A DNA stretch of 13,773 nt from CAZTZY01 sp964617765 (GTDB lineage: Bacteria; Pseudomonadota; Gammaproteobacteria; Pseudomonadales; DT-91), in assembly GCA_964617765.1 (NCBI GenBank), contig CAZTZY010000079.1:1-13773 (forward strand), in the 5' to 3' direction. The notes under the pieces were generated by a model. The model was not told the DNA's origin. It did no database searches and saw only the letters and a program-made list of their open reading frames with translations. Below are positions 1 through 6,383 of this stretch, piece by piece. Every line of letters starts with the position of its first letter. The stretch's first letter is position 1. The position numbers and the translations under genes are program-made.

Positions 1-624
1 AATCAATTCATCTTTATCGCAGATGATAACGCCGTTCATATCACGAACCGGCACCATCGATTTTTTGAAGTAGCCTTTAGCCCAGGCTTCAGCTGCACGG
101 CTTTGTGACATTACCGCATAACGGTCAACATCTTCACGGGTAAAACCATCTAACGTAGCAACCAGATCGGCGCCGATACCTTGTGATACGCCGTAGCTGT
201 GCATGGCAACCCATGGATCACCTGCTGCTGCGCCGCTGGCACCAATACCGAGACGTGACATGGATTCAACGCCGCCGGCCAATACCAGGTTTTCATAACC
301 GGCCTTGATTTTTGCCGAAGCATTGTTACAGGCATCCAGTCCACCTGCGCAATAACGATGCAACTGTGCACCGGTAGTGTTATCGGACCAATCTGCATAC
401 ACCAGTGCCGTTTTGGCAATGTTCTGGCCTTGCTCATTCACAGGTTCACCCGTGGCAAGGATCATGTCTTCAACATAATCGGTATCGAGGTCATGACGCT
501 GTTTCATGGCGTCGAGAAGGTTAACCACCATATCAATCGGTTTGACTTCATACATGCCGCCGCCCTGCTTGCCTTTGCCGCGAGGCGTACGGATTGCATC
601 AAATATATATGCTTCTTTTGCCAT
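1..624 (-). CDS. Acetyl-CoA acetyltransferase (thiolase), N-terminal part, cut by the left edge
   Basis: The minus-strand frame from the ATG at 622-624 stays open to base 1 and gives 208 residues. It is the N-terminal domain of a thiolase, which joins or cleaves acetyl-CoA units in beta-oxidation or acetoacetyl-CoA metabolism in the cytoplasm. Family signs are the opening MAKEAYIFDAIRTPRGKGK, the active-site stretch RYCAGGLDAC with the nucleophile at Cys92, and AGGVESMSR at about residues 116-124. Full-length enzymes are near 400 residues, so roughly half is missing because of the window edge, not a mutation. An AGGAA ribosome-binding site lies about 6 bases before the ATG. The Gly after Cys-Ala replaces the Ser usual in this motif. 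The motif set fits acetyl-CoA C-acetyltransferases of fatty-acid-degrading gammaproteobacteria, but chain-length preference cannot be read here. Family call is firm; substrate is inference. Confidence 0.9.
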   Translation of the reverse strand, partial: MAKEAYIFDAIRTPRGKGKQGGGMYEVKPIDMVVNLLDAMKQRHDLDTDYVEDMILATGEPVNEQGQNIAKTALVYADWSDNTTGAQLHRYCAGGLDACNNASAKIKAGYENLVLAGGVESMSRLGIGASGAAAGDPWVAMHSYGVSQGIGADLVATLDGFTREDVDRYAVMSQSRAAEAWAKGYFKKSMVPVRDMNGVIICDKDELI

Positions 625-635
625 GAGAGTTCCTG

Positions 636-661
636 CGTTGAATGTAATACGTTGAATGTAA
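636..661. repeat. 12-bp direct repeat, 14-bp period, just upstream of the thiolase start
   Basis: CGTTGAATGTAA occurs at 636-647 and again, identical, at 650-661. On the thiolase coding strand this reads as two TTACATTCAACG copies lying 12 to 38 bases before the start codon, in the leader or promoter. It could be a tandem regulator site or a chance slippage duplication; the sequence alone does not decide. Confidence 0.75.
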
Positions 662-912
662 ACTGCCGTTAAGGTTTAAAGGTTGCCCAAAGCCCCGGAT
701 TTTATGGTTTGTCTGGCTGTTTCATGGGTTTTCGGGAGCATGCAGATTAACTGATACAGGTAAAAAGGCAATGCCCAATGCGGACATAAAACTGGCAATT
801 ATGGACAAAATGATGATTTTTTGTACTGGTTTGGCCGATTTTTGCTTATCAGCAAATTTATAGTTTTACGCCATAAACCACACATAAACACTATTTTCTT
901 TTTGATCATTTC

Positions 913-941
913 TTGTTCCATATCATTAACTGATGTTAATA
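913..941 (+). promoter_or_regulatory. Candidate sigma70 promoter of the Met-rich gene
   Basis: TTGTTC at 913-918 and TTAATA at 936-941 are spaced by 17 bases, placing a start site about 35 bases before the ATG at 984. The -35 match is fair and the -10 match weak. The -10 coincides with the perfect dyad at 925-940, which supports a regulated promoter. Confidence 0.3.
925..940. promoter_or_regulatory. Perfect dyad ATTAAC-TGAT-GTTAAT, candidate operator
   Basis: Six-base arms ATTAAC (925-930) and GTTAAT (935-940) are exact reverse complements around a 4-base spacer. The dyad overlaps the proposed -10 of the Met-rich gene, a position where a dimeric repressor or activator would control transcription. 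Which regulator is unknown. The stem is AT-rich and has no T tract, so a terminator is unlikely. Confidence 0.4.
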
Positions 942-983
942 ATCGTTCATTGTGGAACTCCCCCTATGCTATTGGAGTTAGTT

Positions 984-1451
984 ATGAAAAATACACACCG
1001 TTTATTACTTGCCTTGTTGATAATTCTGGCCAATACCGTTGTGTTGGCAGATAAATCCAGCGATGAACACGCAGCACACCACCCGGCAACCGCAGCAAAC
1101 ACTGAAACTAAAACCGGCGATATGCCAAAGATGCATGACATGCATGAACATATGGAAAAAATGCAGGCCATGATGGACAAAATAAAGCAGGCCAAAACGC
1201 CGGAAGAACGCGAAAAATTAATGCAGGAACACATGACCATGATGCAAGAACACATGGACATGATGGGTAAAATGAAAGGCATGTCGATGAAGGGTGATAC
1301 AAAAAATGCTGAAGGCTCATCTAAGTCAAAAATGAAAGAACCCATGATGTGCGAAACTATGAGTAAAATGGAAAAGCGTATGGATATGATGCAAGGGATG
1401 ATGGAGCAAATGATGCAACATCAATCAGCGCAACAAATACCTGCCAAATAA
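984..1451 (+). CDS. Exported Met/His-rich small protein, possible metal-binding or oxidant-buffering role
   Basis: The product has 155 residues. The start at 984 is chosen over an in-frame ATG at 933 because GGAG at 974-977 is well placed and because it exposes a clean signal peptide: MKNTHR, a hydrophobic core, then a likely cut after VVLA (residue 22). The mature part, about 133 residues, has 29 Met, 9 His and a single Cys. Met occurs largely as MxxM, MM and HMxMM clusters, at roughly residues 47-65, 80-103 and 120-147, in a Lys/Glu/Gln-rich and probably helical chain. Such composition is known from periplasmic proteins that bind Cu(I)/Ag(I) through thioether and imidazole groups, or that absorb oxidants. 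No named family is recognised and no copper gene is adjacent, so function is inference. It looks like a single-gene unit with its own terminator. Confidence 0.85.
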   Translation: MKNTHRLLLALLIILANTVVLADKSSDEHAAHHPATAANTETKTGDMPKMHDMHEHMEKMQAMMDKIKQAKTPEEREKLMQEHMTMMQEHMDMMGKMKGMSMKGDTKNAEGSSKSKMKEPMMCETMSKMEKRMDMMQGMMEQMMQHQSAQQIPAK

Positions 1452-1471
1452 TTGCAAACTGCTCTCCTGCA

Positions 1472-1496
1472 TTAAAAACTGGCGGGCAGTTTTTTC
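1472..1496 (+). terminator. Rho-independent terminator after the Met-rich gene
   Basis: The stem AAAAACTG (1474-1481) pairs exactly with CAGTTTTT (1487-1494) around a GCGGG loop and runs into a T tract, about 20 bases after the stop codon. A rival pairing, AAACTGC at 1456-1462 with GCAGTTT at 1486-1492, is also possible. Confidence 0.75.
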
Positions 1497-1521
1497 TTGT
1501 ATTTCCATTCTTTCAATCACA

Positions 1522-1554
1522 CACTGTTTTTGAAATTGATTTGAAAAAACAGTG
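1522..1554. repeat. 10-bp perfect inverted repeat upstream of the permease
   Basis: CACTGTTTTT (1522-1531) is the exact reverse complement of AAAAACAGTG (1545-1554), with a 13-base AT-rich loop. No T run follows the right arm. It lies 87 bases before the permease ATG, so it may be an operator or a second, weaker terminator for the gene to its left. Confidence 0.6.
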
Positions 1555-1640
1555 CTCCAGATTTGCAGTTTTTGATCATATATTATTGATACCACTTAAC
1601 CCCAAAAACCGATAAACCGTTACTGACAACATAACTGACA

Positions 1641-2858
1641 ATGCCATCCCCTACGCTTAAACGAACACTCACCTTGCCGCATATGATCTTGTATGGACTG
1701 GGCACCACCATTGGTGCAGGCATTTATGCATTGATTGGTGATATAGCGAGTATTGCCGGCTATCTGGCACCGGCTTCTTTTTTGGTAGCCTCTTTACTGG
1801 CTTCGCTTACGGCATTGTCATTTGCCGAACTCTCGGGAAGATATCCCAAAGCAGCTGGCAGTGCACTCTATACCCAGCAAGCATTTTCTTCGCCAAAACT
1901 GGCTGTGATCATCGGGCTTATGGTGTGCCTGGCGGGCATTGTTTCTGCTGCGGCGCTGATCAATGGCTTTATCGGTTATTTGCGAGAATATATCGACACT
2001 GATCGCTGGTTATTAATAGTCGCCATAACGCTCGTTATTACTGCCATCGCGATTTGGGGCATTGCCGAATCGGTCACCATGGCCGCCATCATCACCTGCA
2101 TTGAAATTGCCGGATTATTAACCATCGTATATGTTAGCCGCGAGGCACTGGGCCAATTGCCCGCCAGATTACCCGAGCTAATTCCCTCTGCCGACAAAGC
2201 CAGTTGGCTGGCGATCAGCGGCGGTGCCATTTTAGCTTTTTATGCCTTTATCGGTTTTGAAGATATGGTAGAAGTGGCTGAAGAAGTAAAAGATGTTAAA
2301 CGGACATTGCCACTGGCGATATTGATAACCATTGTTTTCACCACGCTTTTATATATGTCGATCATGCTGGCTGCGGTATTAGCGTTAGGGCCTGAACGCC
2401 TTGCTGCCAGTGATGCTCCCCTTTCTTTGCTGTACGAGACCCAATCTGGCCAAAAGGCAGATGCCATCAATATCATTGGCATGATTGCGATTATCAACGG
2501 TGCGATTATCCAGATTATTATGTCATCGCGGATTTTGTACGGTTTGAGTTCTCGCGGGCAATTACCGCAAATCCTCGGCAAGATTCATACACGCACACAA
2601 ACGCCAGTGATTGCCACAATTTTGGTGTCTTCGATAATACTGGTTTTGGCGCTGGCCGGACGTTTGGCTGTTCTTGCGGAAATGACTTCACTGATTGTGT
2701 TACTGACTTTTTCGGTGGTGAATTTATCGCTGTGGCGCATCAAAAGAAAGATACCCAAAGTGGAAGGTGTGCTTTGTGTTCCTTCGTTTTTGCCACTAGT
2801 GGGATTTATAGTGTGTATCGGTTTTGTCATCGTAGAACTGAAGCAATACGTTAACTGA
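1641..2858 (+). CDS. APC-superfamily amino acid permease
   Basis: This 405-residue integral inner-membrane protein has about 11-12 hydrophobic segments. Family signs are GLGTTIGAGIYALIG in the first segment (residues 19-33), the unwound substrate-binding motif of APC transporters; FAELSGRYPKAAGSA (61-75); FIGFEDMVEVAEEVKDVK (203-220); and SRILYGLSSRGQLP (296-309). It probably takes up an amino acid or related amine with protons or by exchange; the substrate cannot be named. The length is at the short end for the family, with only a short C-terminal tail. The start at 1641 is supported by LKRTLTLPHMILYG before the first membrane segment, as in relatives, though the ribosome-binding site is weak. 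The AraC-type gene ends 3 bp beyond its stop in the opposite direction; neighbourhood suggests but does not show that it regulates this transporter. Confidence 0.9.
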   Translation: MPSPTLKRTLTLPHMILYGLGTTIGAGIYALIGDIASIAGYLAPASFLVASLLASLTALSFAELSGRYPKAAGSALYTQQAFSSPKLAVIIGLMVCLAGIVSAAALINGFIGYLREYIDTDRWLLIVAITLVITAIAIWGIAESVTMAAIITCIEIAGLLTIVYVSREALGQLPARLPELIPSADKASWLAISGGAILAFYAFIGFEDMVEVAEEVKDVKRTLPLAILITIVFTTLLYMSIMLAAVLALGPERLAASDAPLSLLYETQSGQKADAINIIGMIAIINGAIIQIIMSSRILYGLSSRGQLPQILGKIHTRTQTPVIATILVSSIILVLALAGRLAVLAEMTSLIVLLTFSVVNLSLWRIKRKIPKVEGVLCVPSFLPLVGFIVCIGFVIVELKQYVN

Positions 2859-2861
2859 CAG

Positions 2862-3920
2862 TCAATCGACACTCACTTCTATATCAAACTCTTGCAGGCG
2901 ATATTGCCCGGGCGTTAAACCTGTCCACTTTTTGAAAGAACGATGAAATGCGCTAGGATCAGTGAAACCCATCAATGCCGCCACTGAACTCACGGAAAGT
3001 TCGGGACGGCTTAAATAGGCAATCGCGGTTTCCTTTCGGCAACGGTCTTTCAAACCCTGGTAACTAACACCTTCTTTACGCAGATGACGCCGTAATGTCG
3101 GTGGCGATACATTCAATGCGGAAGCCACCTCTTCAAAACTGGGAAATCCCTGGCTTAAATCATAACCCATGATACGCCGTACCTGGTTGATCAACTGGCT
3201 GGATTCTGCCTCTTGCGGCTCGATCATCATCTGGTAAGGTGCAGTGCGCAGAAAATCTCGCAAGCTGTCTTCGTTTTGTGAAATGGGTAACTCCAGATAA
3301 CGGCTGTGAAAATCAAAACCGTTCATTGGGGAAGCGAAAGTGACCTTCACACCAAACAAGCGACTGAAACTCTCGGAATTGGATGGTTTGGGCGACACCA
3401 GGCGCACTGCCTGCAATTCTATCGGCATACCTATCAGCCAGCTGAAAAAACGATGCCATAAAGCCAAACCGTAAGCTTCGCCAGTTTGCCCCTTGGCCAT
3501 TTCAGTTTCACGATAAAAGGGATAGGAAATTGTCACTGTATCGCTTTTGGTCGACATTTGCAGATGCATCGGGGCTTCATAAAACACGGCAATAAATTCG
3601 GTTAATCGGCGAATAGCCTTGCCAAGCGTGTCGCAATGGATAATGGCATAACACATCATGCAAAAAGCGCCGGCACTCATGCCTTTACCCGGCGACATGC
3701 CAAAGCTGTAATCTTGCAGCAGCGATAATACCTTTTGATAAATACGACTGTAATGAATGGCAGAAATATGCTCCGGGCAACTGGCATCGAGCGGATTAAA
3801 GTCGAGACCGGATTCCAGCAAAATTTTCTGGATATCAAAACGATGCTGTTCCGCCAGCTTTAAAAGCGACTTGGCAAACCGTGTGGGCACATAGGCTGAT
3901 GATGTTTCAGATGGTTTCAT
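2862..3920 (-). CDS. AraC-family transcriptional regulator with arabinose-binding-like N-terminal domain
   Basis: This 352-residue cytoplasmic DNA-binding protein has an effector domain of about 190 residues (roughly 20-210) resembling the arabinose-binding-like domain of OruR/ArgR-type AraC regulators. The C-terminal AraC DNA-binding domain has two helix-turn-helix units. The first, near 263-283, contains EEVASALNVSPPTLRRHLRK. The second, near 310-332, contains VAALMGFTDPSAFHRSFKKW, followed by the usual TGLTPGQYR end. Regulators of this type often sense amino acids, fatty acids or their breakdown products. It is convergent with the permease and divergent from the repeat-protein gene, so either could be a target, or only its own promoter. 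The ligand is unknown. The two facing stop codons are 3 bp apart, so no separate terminator fits between them. Confidence 0.92.
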   Translation of the reverse strand: MKPSETSSAYVPTRFAKSLLKLAEQHRFDIQKILLESGLDFNPLDASCPEHISAIHYSRIYQKVLSLLQDYSFGMSPGKGMSAGAFCMMCYAIIHCDTLGKAIRRLTEFIAVFYEAPMHLQMSTKSDTVTISYPFYRETEMAKGQTGEAYGLALWHRFFSWLIGMPIELQAVRLVSPKPSNSESFSRLFGVKVTFASPMNGFDFHSRYLELPISQNEDSLRDFLRTAPYQMMIEPQEAESSQLINQVRRIMGYDLSQGFPSFEEVASALNVSPPTLRRHLRKEGVSYQGLKDRCRKETAIAYLSRPELSVSSVAALMGFTDPSAFHRSFKKWTGLTPGQYRLQEFDIEVSVD

Positions 3921-3946
3921 AATGTGTTTTCTGTATATATCTGCCT

Positions 3947-3974
3947 AGACTAGCGATTATTCGACAATTATCAA
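3947..3974 (-). promoter_or_regulatory. Candidate promoter of the AraC-family gene
   Basis: On the minus strand TTGATA (3974-3969) and TAGTCT (3952-3947) lie 16 bases apart, giving a start about 20 bases before the ATG at 3920. The -10 match is poor. CTAG-A-CTAG at 3945-3953 overlaps it and could be a small regulator half-site pair. Confidence 0.22.
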
Positions 3975-4050
3975 CCACATAGACCTTATTGAATAATATG
4001 TTCTATACTTTGGCATAGTAGCAAATTCTTATAATAAATGAGCAGCTAAC

Positions 4051-4926
4051 ATGTCTGAACAACATTACGACATTTTCTTTCGTGGTGAAGTACTTGATGG
4101 ATTTGAACCCGACCTGGTAAAAACCAATGTCGGTCAACTGTTCAAGGCTTCTCCGGAAAAGCTTGAACAGCTCTTTTCTGGCAAGATTATTCCTTTAAAA
4201 AAGGACCTGGATAAGGCCACTTCCGCCAAATTCAAACAAGCCCTGGAAAAAGCCGGCGCCAAAATTTATATCAAATTAGCTGCAGGCGTTGCCCCGATTT
4301 CGCCGACTGCCAATGCTCAACCTGCATCACCTGCCCCGGCTAGCGTTGTATCTGCACAGAAAGCCCCTGACCAGATAACCCCTGACCAGATAGCCCCTAA
4401 GCAGATAGCCCCGAAACCCGCTGTTCCAGTTGCCACCATTGCTGAAGAAGATAACTCGCCACTGCCAATGGCTGAAGCCACTATAATTGATGCGGAACCC
4501 ATAGAGTTTATTATCCTGCCACCAGGCAGTGATGTATTACGTGAAGATGAACGTGCTGTCGTTGTAGCCGTCAAAGTAGATATTTCCGGCATGCGTATGG
4601 CATCGGTTTTTGATCAACCTGAAATAGATAAAACCCCTCCGCCACCCGCTCCCGATGTCAGCCATCTTTCTACTGCTGCTGTGGGTGCTGATATTCTGGC
4701 CGGTGTTAAAAAAGAACCGCCTCCTCCAGCACCTTCTGTTGATCATATTTCAGTGGCTGAAGGGGGTTTTGATCTCAGCGAGCTCGTTGAAAAAACCACT
4801 CCACCTCCTGCACCAGATGTTAGCCATATTTCAACAGCGGCTGTAGGTGCAGATATTTTGGAAGGCGTGAAAAAAACGCCTCCACCACCAGCACCGGATG
4901 TCAGCCATATTCGTCTGGCGACGTGA
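4051..4926 (+). CDS. Hypothetical protein: small N-terminal domain plus Pro-rich repeat tail
   Basis: The protein has 291 residues and no signal peptide or membrane segment. Residues 1-76 form a compact alpha/beta-looking domain (MSEQHYDIFFRGEVLDGFEP, then VGQLFKASPEKLEQLFSGK, PLKKDLDKATSAKFKQALEKA and GAKIYIKL). From memory, similar domains occur at the N terminus of assorted gammaproteobacterial proteins, including some DUF805-type membrane proteins; I cannot name it. A low-complexity Ala/Pro linker follows, with three pentapeptides PDQIT/PDQIA/PKQIA (106-120). A central part at about 125-190 is acidic then hydrophobic. The tail (195-291) has four copies of a Pro-rich unit: PPPPAPDVSH followed by STAAVGADILxGVK in copies 1 and 3, a divergent second copy, and a truncated fourth. 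The tail resembles a flexible scaffold or binding-peptide array. No function is assigned. It appears monocistronic; the ribosome-binding site before 4051 is weak. Confidence 0.85.
   Translation: MSEQHYDIFFRGEVLDGFEPDLVKTNVGQLFKASPEKLEQLFSGKIIPLKKDLDKATSAKFKQALEKAGAKIYIKLAAGVAPISPTANAQPASPAPASVVSAQKAPDQITPDQIAPKQIAPKPAVPVATIAEEDNSPLPMAEATIIDAEPIEFIILPPGSDVLREDERAVVVAVKVDISGMRMASVFDQPEIDKTPPPPAPDVSHLSTAAVGADILAGVKKEPPPPAPSVDHISVAEGGFDLSELVEKTTPPPAPDVSHISTAAVGADILEGVKKTPPPPAPDVSHIRLAT
4366..4410 (+). repeat. Three tandem 15-bp in-frame repeats
   Basis: CCTGACCAGATAACC (4366-4380) is followed by CCTGACCAGATAGCC (4381-4395) and CCTAAGCAGATAGCC (4396-4410). Each encodes one pentapeptide, so copy changes would keep the frame and vary the linker length. 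Confidence 0.9.
4630..4923 (+). repeat. Four degenerate repeats of about 81 bp encoding Pro-rich units
   Basis: The units begin near 4633, 4714, 4798 and 4876 and encode 27-28 residues each, the last truncated. Units 1 and 3 are almost identical in protein (APDVSHxSTAAVGADILxGV) but differ at many third codon positions. That argues for old duplication kept by selection rather than recent slippage. Confidence 0.9.
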
Positions 4927-4982
4927 GTTTTTTAAATCCTTTAAAGGCGAGTCCGACTGAAGATTAGCCTGAACCGAAAAGA

Positions 4983-6383
4983 TCATAGGGTTTCAATGGG
5001 AATTTCTATAGTGACCTGCAAGCCCGATGTTGCACTATCAGGAAAATAGTGACGACTGTCGCTCAACGTAATAGTACCTCCATGTAACACCGCTACCGCC
5101 TTAACCAAACTTAATCCCAGTCCATTCCCTGGCTGCACTCCACGACTTTCCTCAACACGATAGAAACGCTGAAAAACTTTTTCATATTTTTGCACAGGTA
5201 TGCCGGGGCCGTTATCGACAAACACAATACGTAGACAATCAGGCTCTACATATAACCCGGCCACAATTGCTCCACCTTCAGGGGTGTATTTAATGGCGTT
5301 ATCCAACAGGTTCACCAGCATCTGGAATAATAAATCCTTATCACCCTGTATATGGCAAGCATCCGATTTGACGATCTCCAGACTTTTGCCATTGACCGAC
5401 GCCAATGGTTCATATAGCTCAACCACATCAACAAATATTTGCGTGAGGTCTACGTGGGTAAAATTGGATTTTTGTGTGCCCGCCTCAACCTGGGCTATAC
5501 GCAACAAGGAACTGAATATCGACAACAGCTGATCGGATTCATGCAGCATTTCGCGAATAAGGTCGCGATTTTCAGGTGTGGATTGTGCACTTAACAGTGA
5601 CAGTTTATTACGTAACCGTGTTAAGGGTGTACGCAAATCATGGGCGATATTGTTAGACACTTCACGCACATCGTTCATCGAGTCTTCGATGCGATCAAGC
5701 ATCATGTTCAACTGCGTCGCCAGTTGATCGATTTCACCACCACGCGTAGTGACTTTCAGACGTTCCGATAAATTTCCGTGCATGATATTGGAAATACTGC
5801 GATTTAACGAATCGATACGTTTTATCATACCGGCCGAGATGAAAGCGCCGCCAATAACCCCCAGAATAACGGTAACCAGTGTGGTGTAAATCAACATGCC
5901 GGCCACCAGCTCAATACGCTGGCCGACATCTTCGTAGTTTCTGGCAACCAATACCTGATAACCATTATCAAGCACTACCGACAAGCCAACAAAATCCTGC
6001 GGTTTATTATCCTGCCAGTCAAACAGGTTTTTTTCAAAAGTGAACCAGCCGTCAACATAGGCATTAAATGCAGGCCATTGAGATAAATTACCTGCCAACA
6101 CCTTTTTGTTGGTATCTGCCAAAGCAAAAAAGTAACGATCTCTTCTATCAGGAGAGGTGCGTTTTTTAACACGTTTTTCAAAACCTTCTATACCCGATGC
6201 CTGATAACTGGCAGTTGCCGCTTCAAGCTCCAGGCGTATGCCCTCCTGAACGCGATTAAAATAATCAAAGGAAATAGCCCAGTAAATAAGGGCGGAGATA
6301 AAGGAGGCACAAAGACTGATAGTGAAGACATACCCGACCGCAAAGCGGAAGGTATAGGTTTTGAAGATTCGATTAAGAATCAT
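4983..6383 (-). CDS. Sensor histidine kinase of a two-component system
   Basis: This 466-residue inner-membrane kinase has TM1 at about 14-38, a sensor region at about 39-160 (presumably periplasmic) and TM2 at about 162-187. Then come HAMP (about 188-240), a HisKA dimerisation domain with NNIAHDLRTPLTRL and phospho-acceptor His248, and an HATPase domain. The HATPase shows the N box NLLDNAIKYTPEGG (358-371), G1 VDNGPGIP (389-396), F box FQRFYR and G2 GNGLGLSLV (419-427). All catalytic motifs are intact, so it should autophosphorylate and pass phosphate to the adjacent regulator. The sensor region has no signature I recognise, so the stimulus is unknown. Its ATG sits inside the end of the regulator gene (11-bp overlap), implying co-transcription and translational coupling. 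The HAMP-HisKA layout resembles QseC/CusS-type OmpR partners. Confidence 0.93.
   Translation of the reverse strand: MILNRIFKTYTFRFAVGYVFTISLCASFISALIYWAISFDYFNRVQEGIRLELEAATASYQASGIEGFEKRVKKRTSPDRRDRYFFALADTNKKVLAGNLSQWPAFNAYVDGWFTFEKNLFDWQDNKPQDFVGLSVVLDNGYQVLVARNYEDVGQRIELVAGMLIYTTLVTVILGVIGGAFISAGMIKRIDSLNRSISNIMHGNLSERLKVTTRGGEIDQLATQLNMMLDRIEDSMNDVREVSNNIAHDLRTPLTRLRNKLSLLSAQSTPENRDLIREMLHESDQLLSIFSSLLRIAQVEAGTQKSNFTHVDLTQIFVDVVELYEPLASVNGKSLEIVKSDACHIQGDKDLLFQMLVNLLDNAIKYTPEGGAIVAGLYVEPDCLRIVFVDNGPGIPVQKYEKVFQRFYRVEESRGVQPGNGLGLSLVKAVAVLHGGTITLSDSRHYFPDSATSGLQVTIEIPIETL

Larger units (their letters stand above)
625..983. other. 359-bp intergenic region between thiolase and the Met-rich gene
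   Basis: No credible gene is seen; short open frames here lack ribosome-binding sites and family resemblance. It must hold the thiolase promoter (leftward) and the Met-rich gene promoter (rightward). Recognisable elements are the 14-bp-period direct repeat at 636-661, a small dyad TTTGCT-TATC-AGCAAA at 841-856 that is not followed by a T run, and the dyad and promoter candidate at 913-941. Confidence 0.6.

Noticed and set aside
358..672. Plus-strand open frame of 104 codons opposite the thiolase
   Set aside because: It lies antisense to a clear thiolase gene, has no ribosome-binding site and shows no family resemblance.
933..983. Longer start of the Met-rich protein at 933
   Set aside because: It overlaps the candidate promoter, has no ribosome-binding site and would bury the signal peptide behind 17 extra residues.
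947..1345. Minus-strand open frame of 132 codons opposite the Met-rich gene
   Set aside because: Its Cys/Ile/Met/Ser-heavy composition is the mirror of ATG and CAT codons on the other strand; no start signal.
4009..4024. TTGGCA near GCAAA suggesting a sigma54 promoter before the repeat-protein gene
   Set aside because: The distance between the GG and GC elements is 7 bases, not the required 10.
4655..4846. Leu-rich open frame within the repeat-protein gene
   Set aside because: It is a frame-shifted reading of the Pro-rich repeats with no start signal of its own.
4366..4923. Regular repeats considered as a CRISPR array
   Set aside because: The repeats are in-frame coding, degenerate and contiguous, with no unique spacers and no cas genes nearby.
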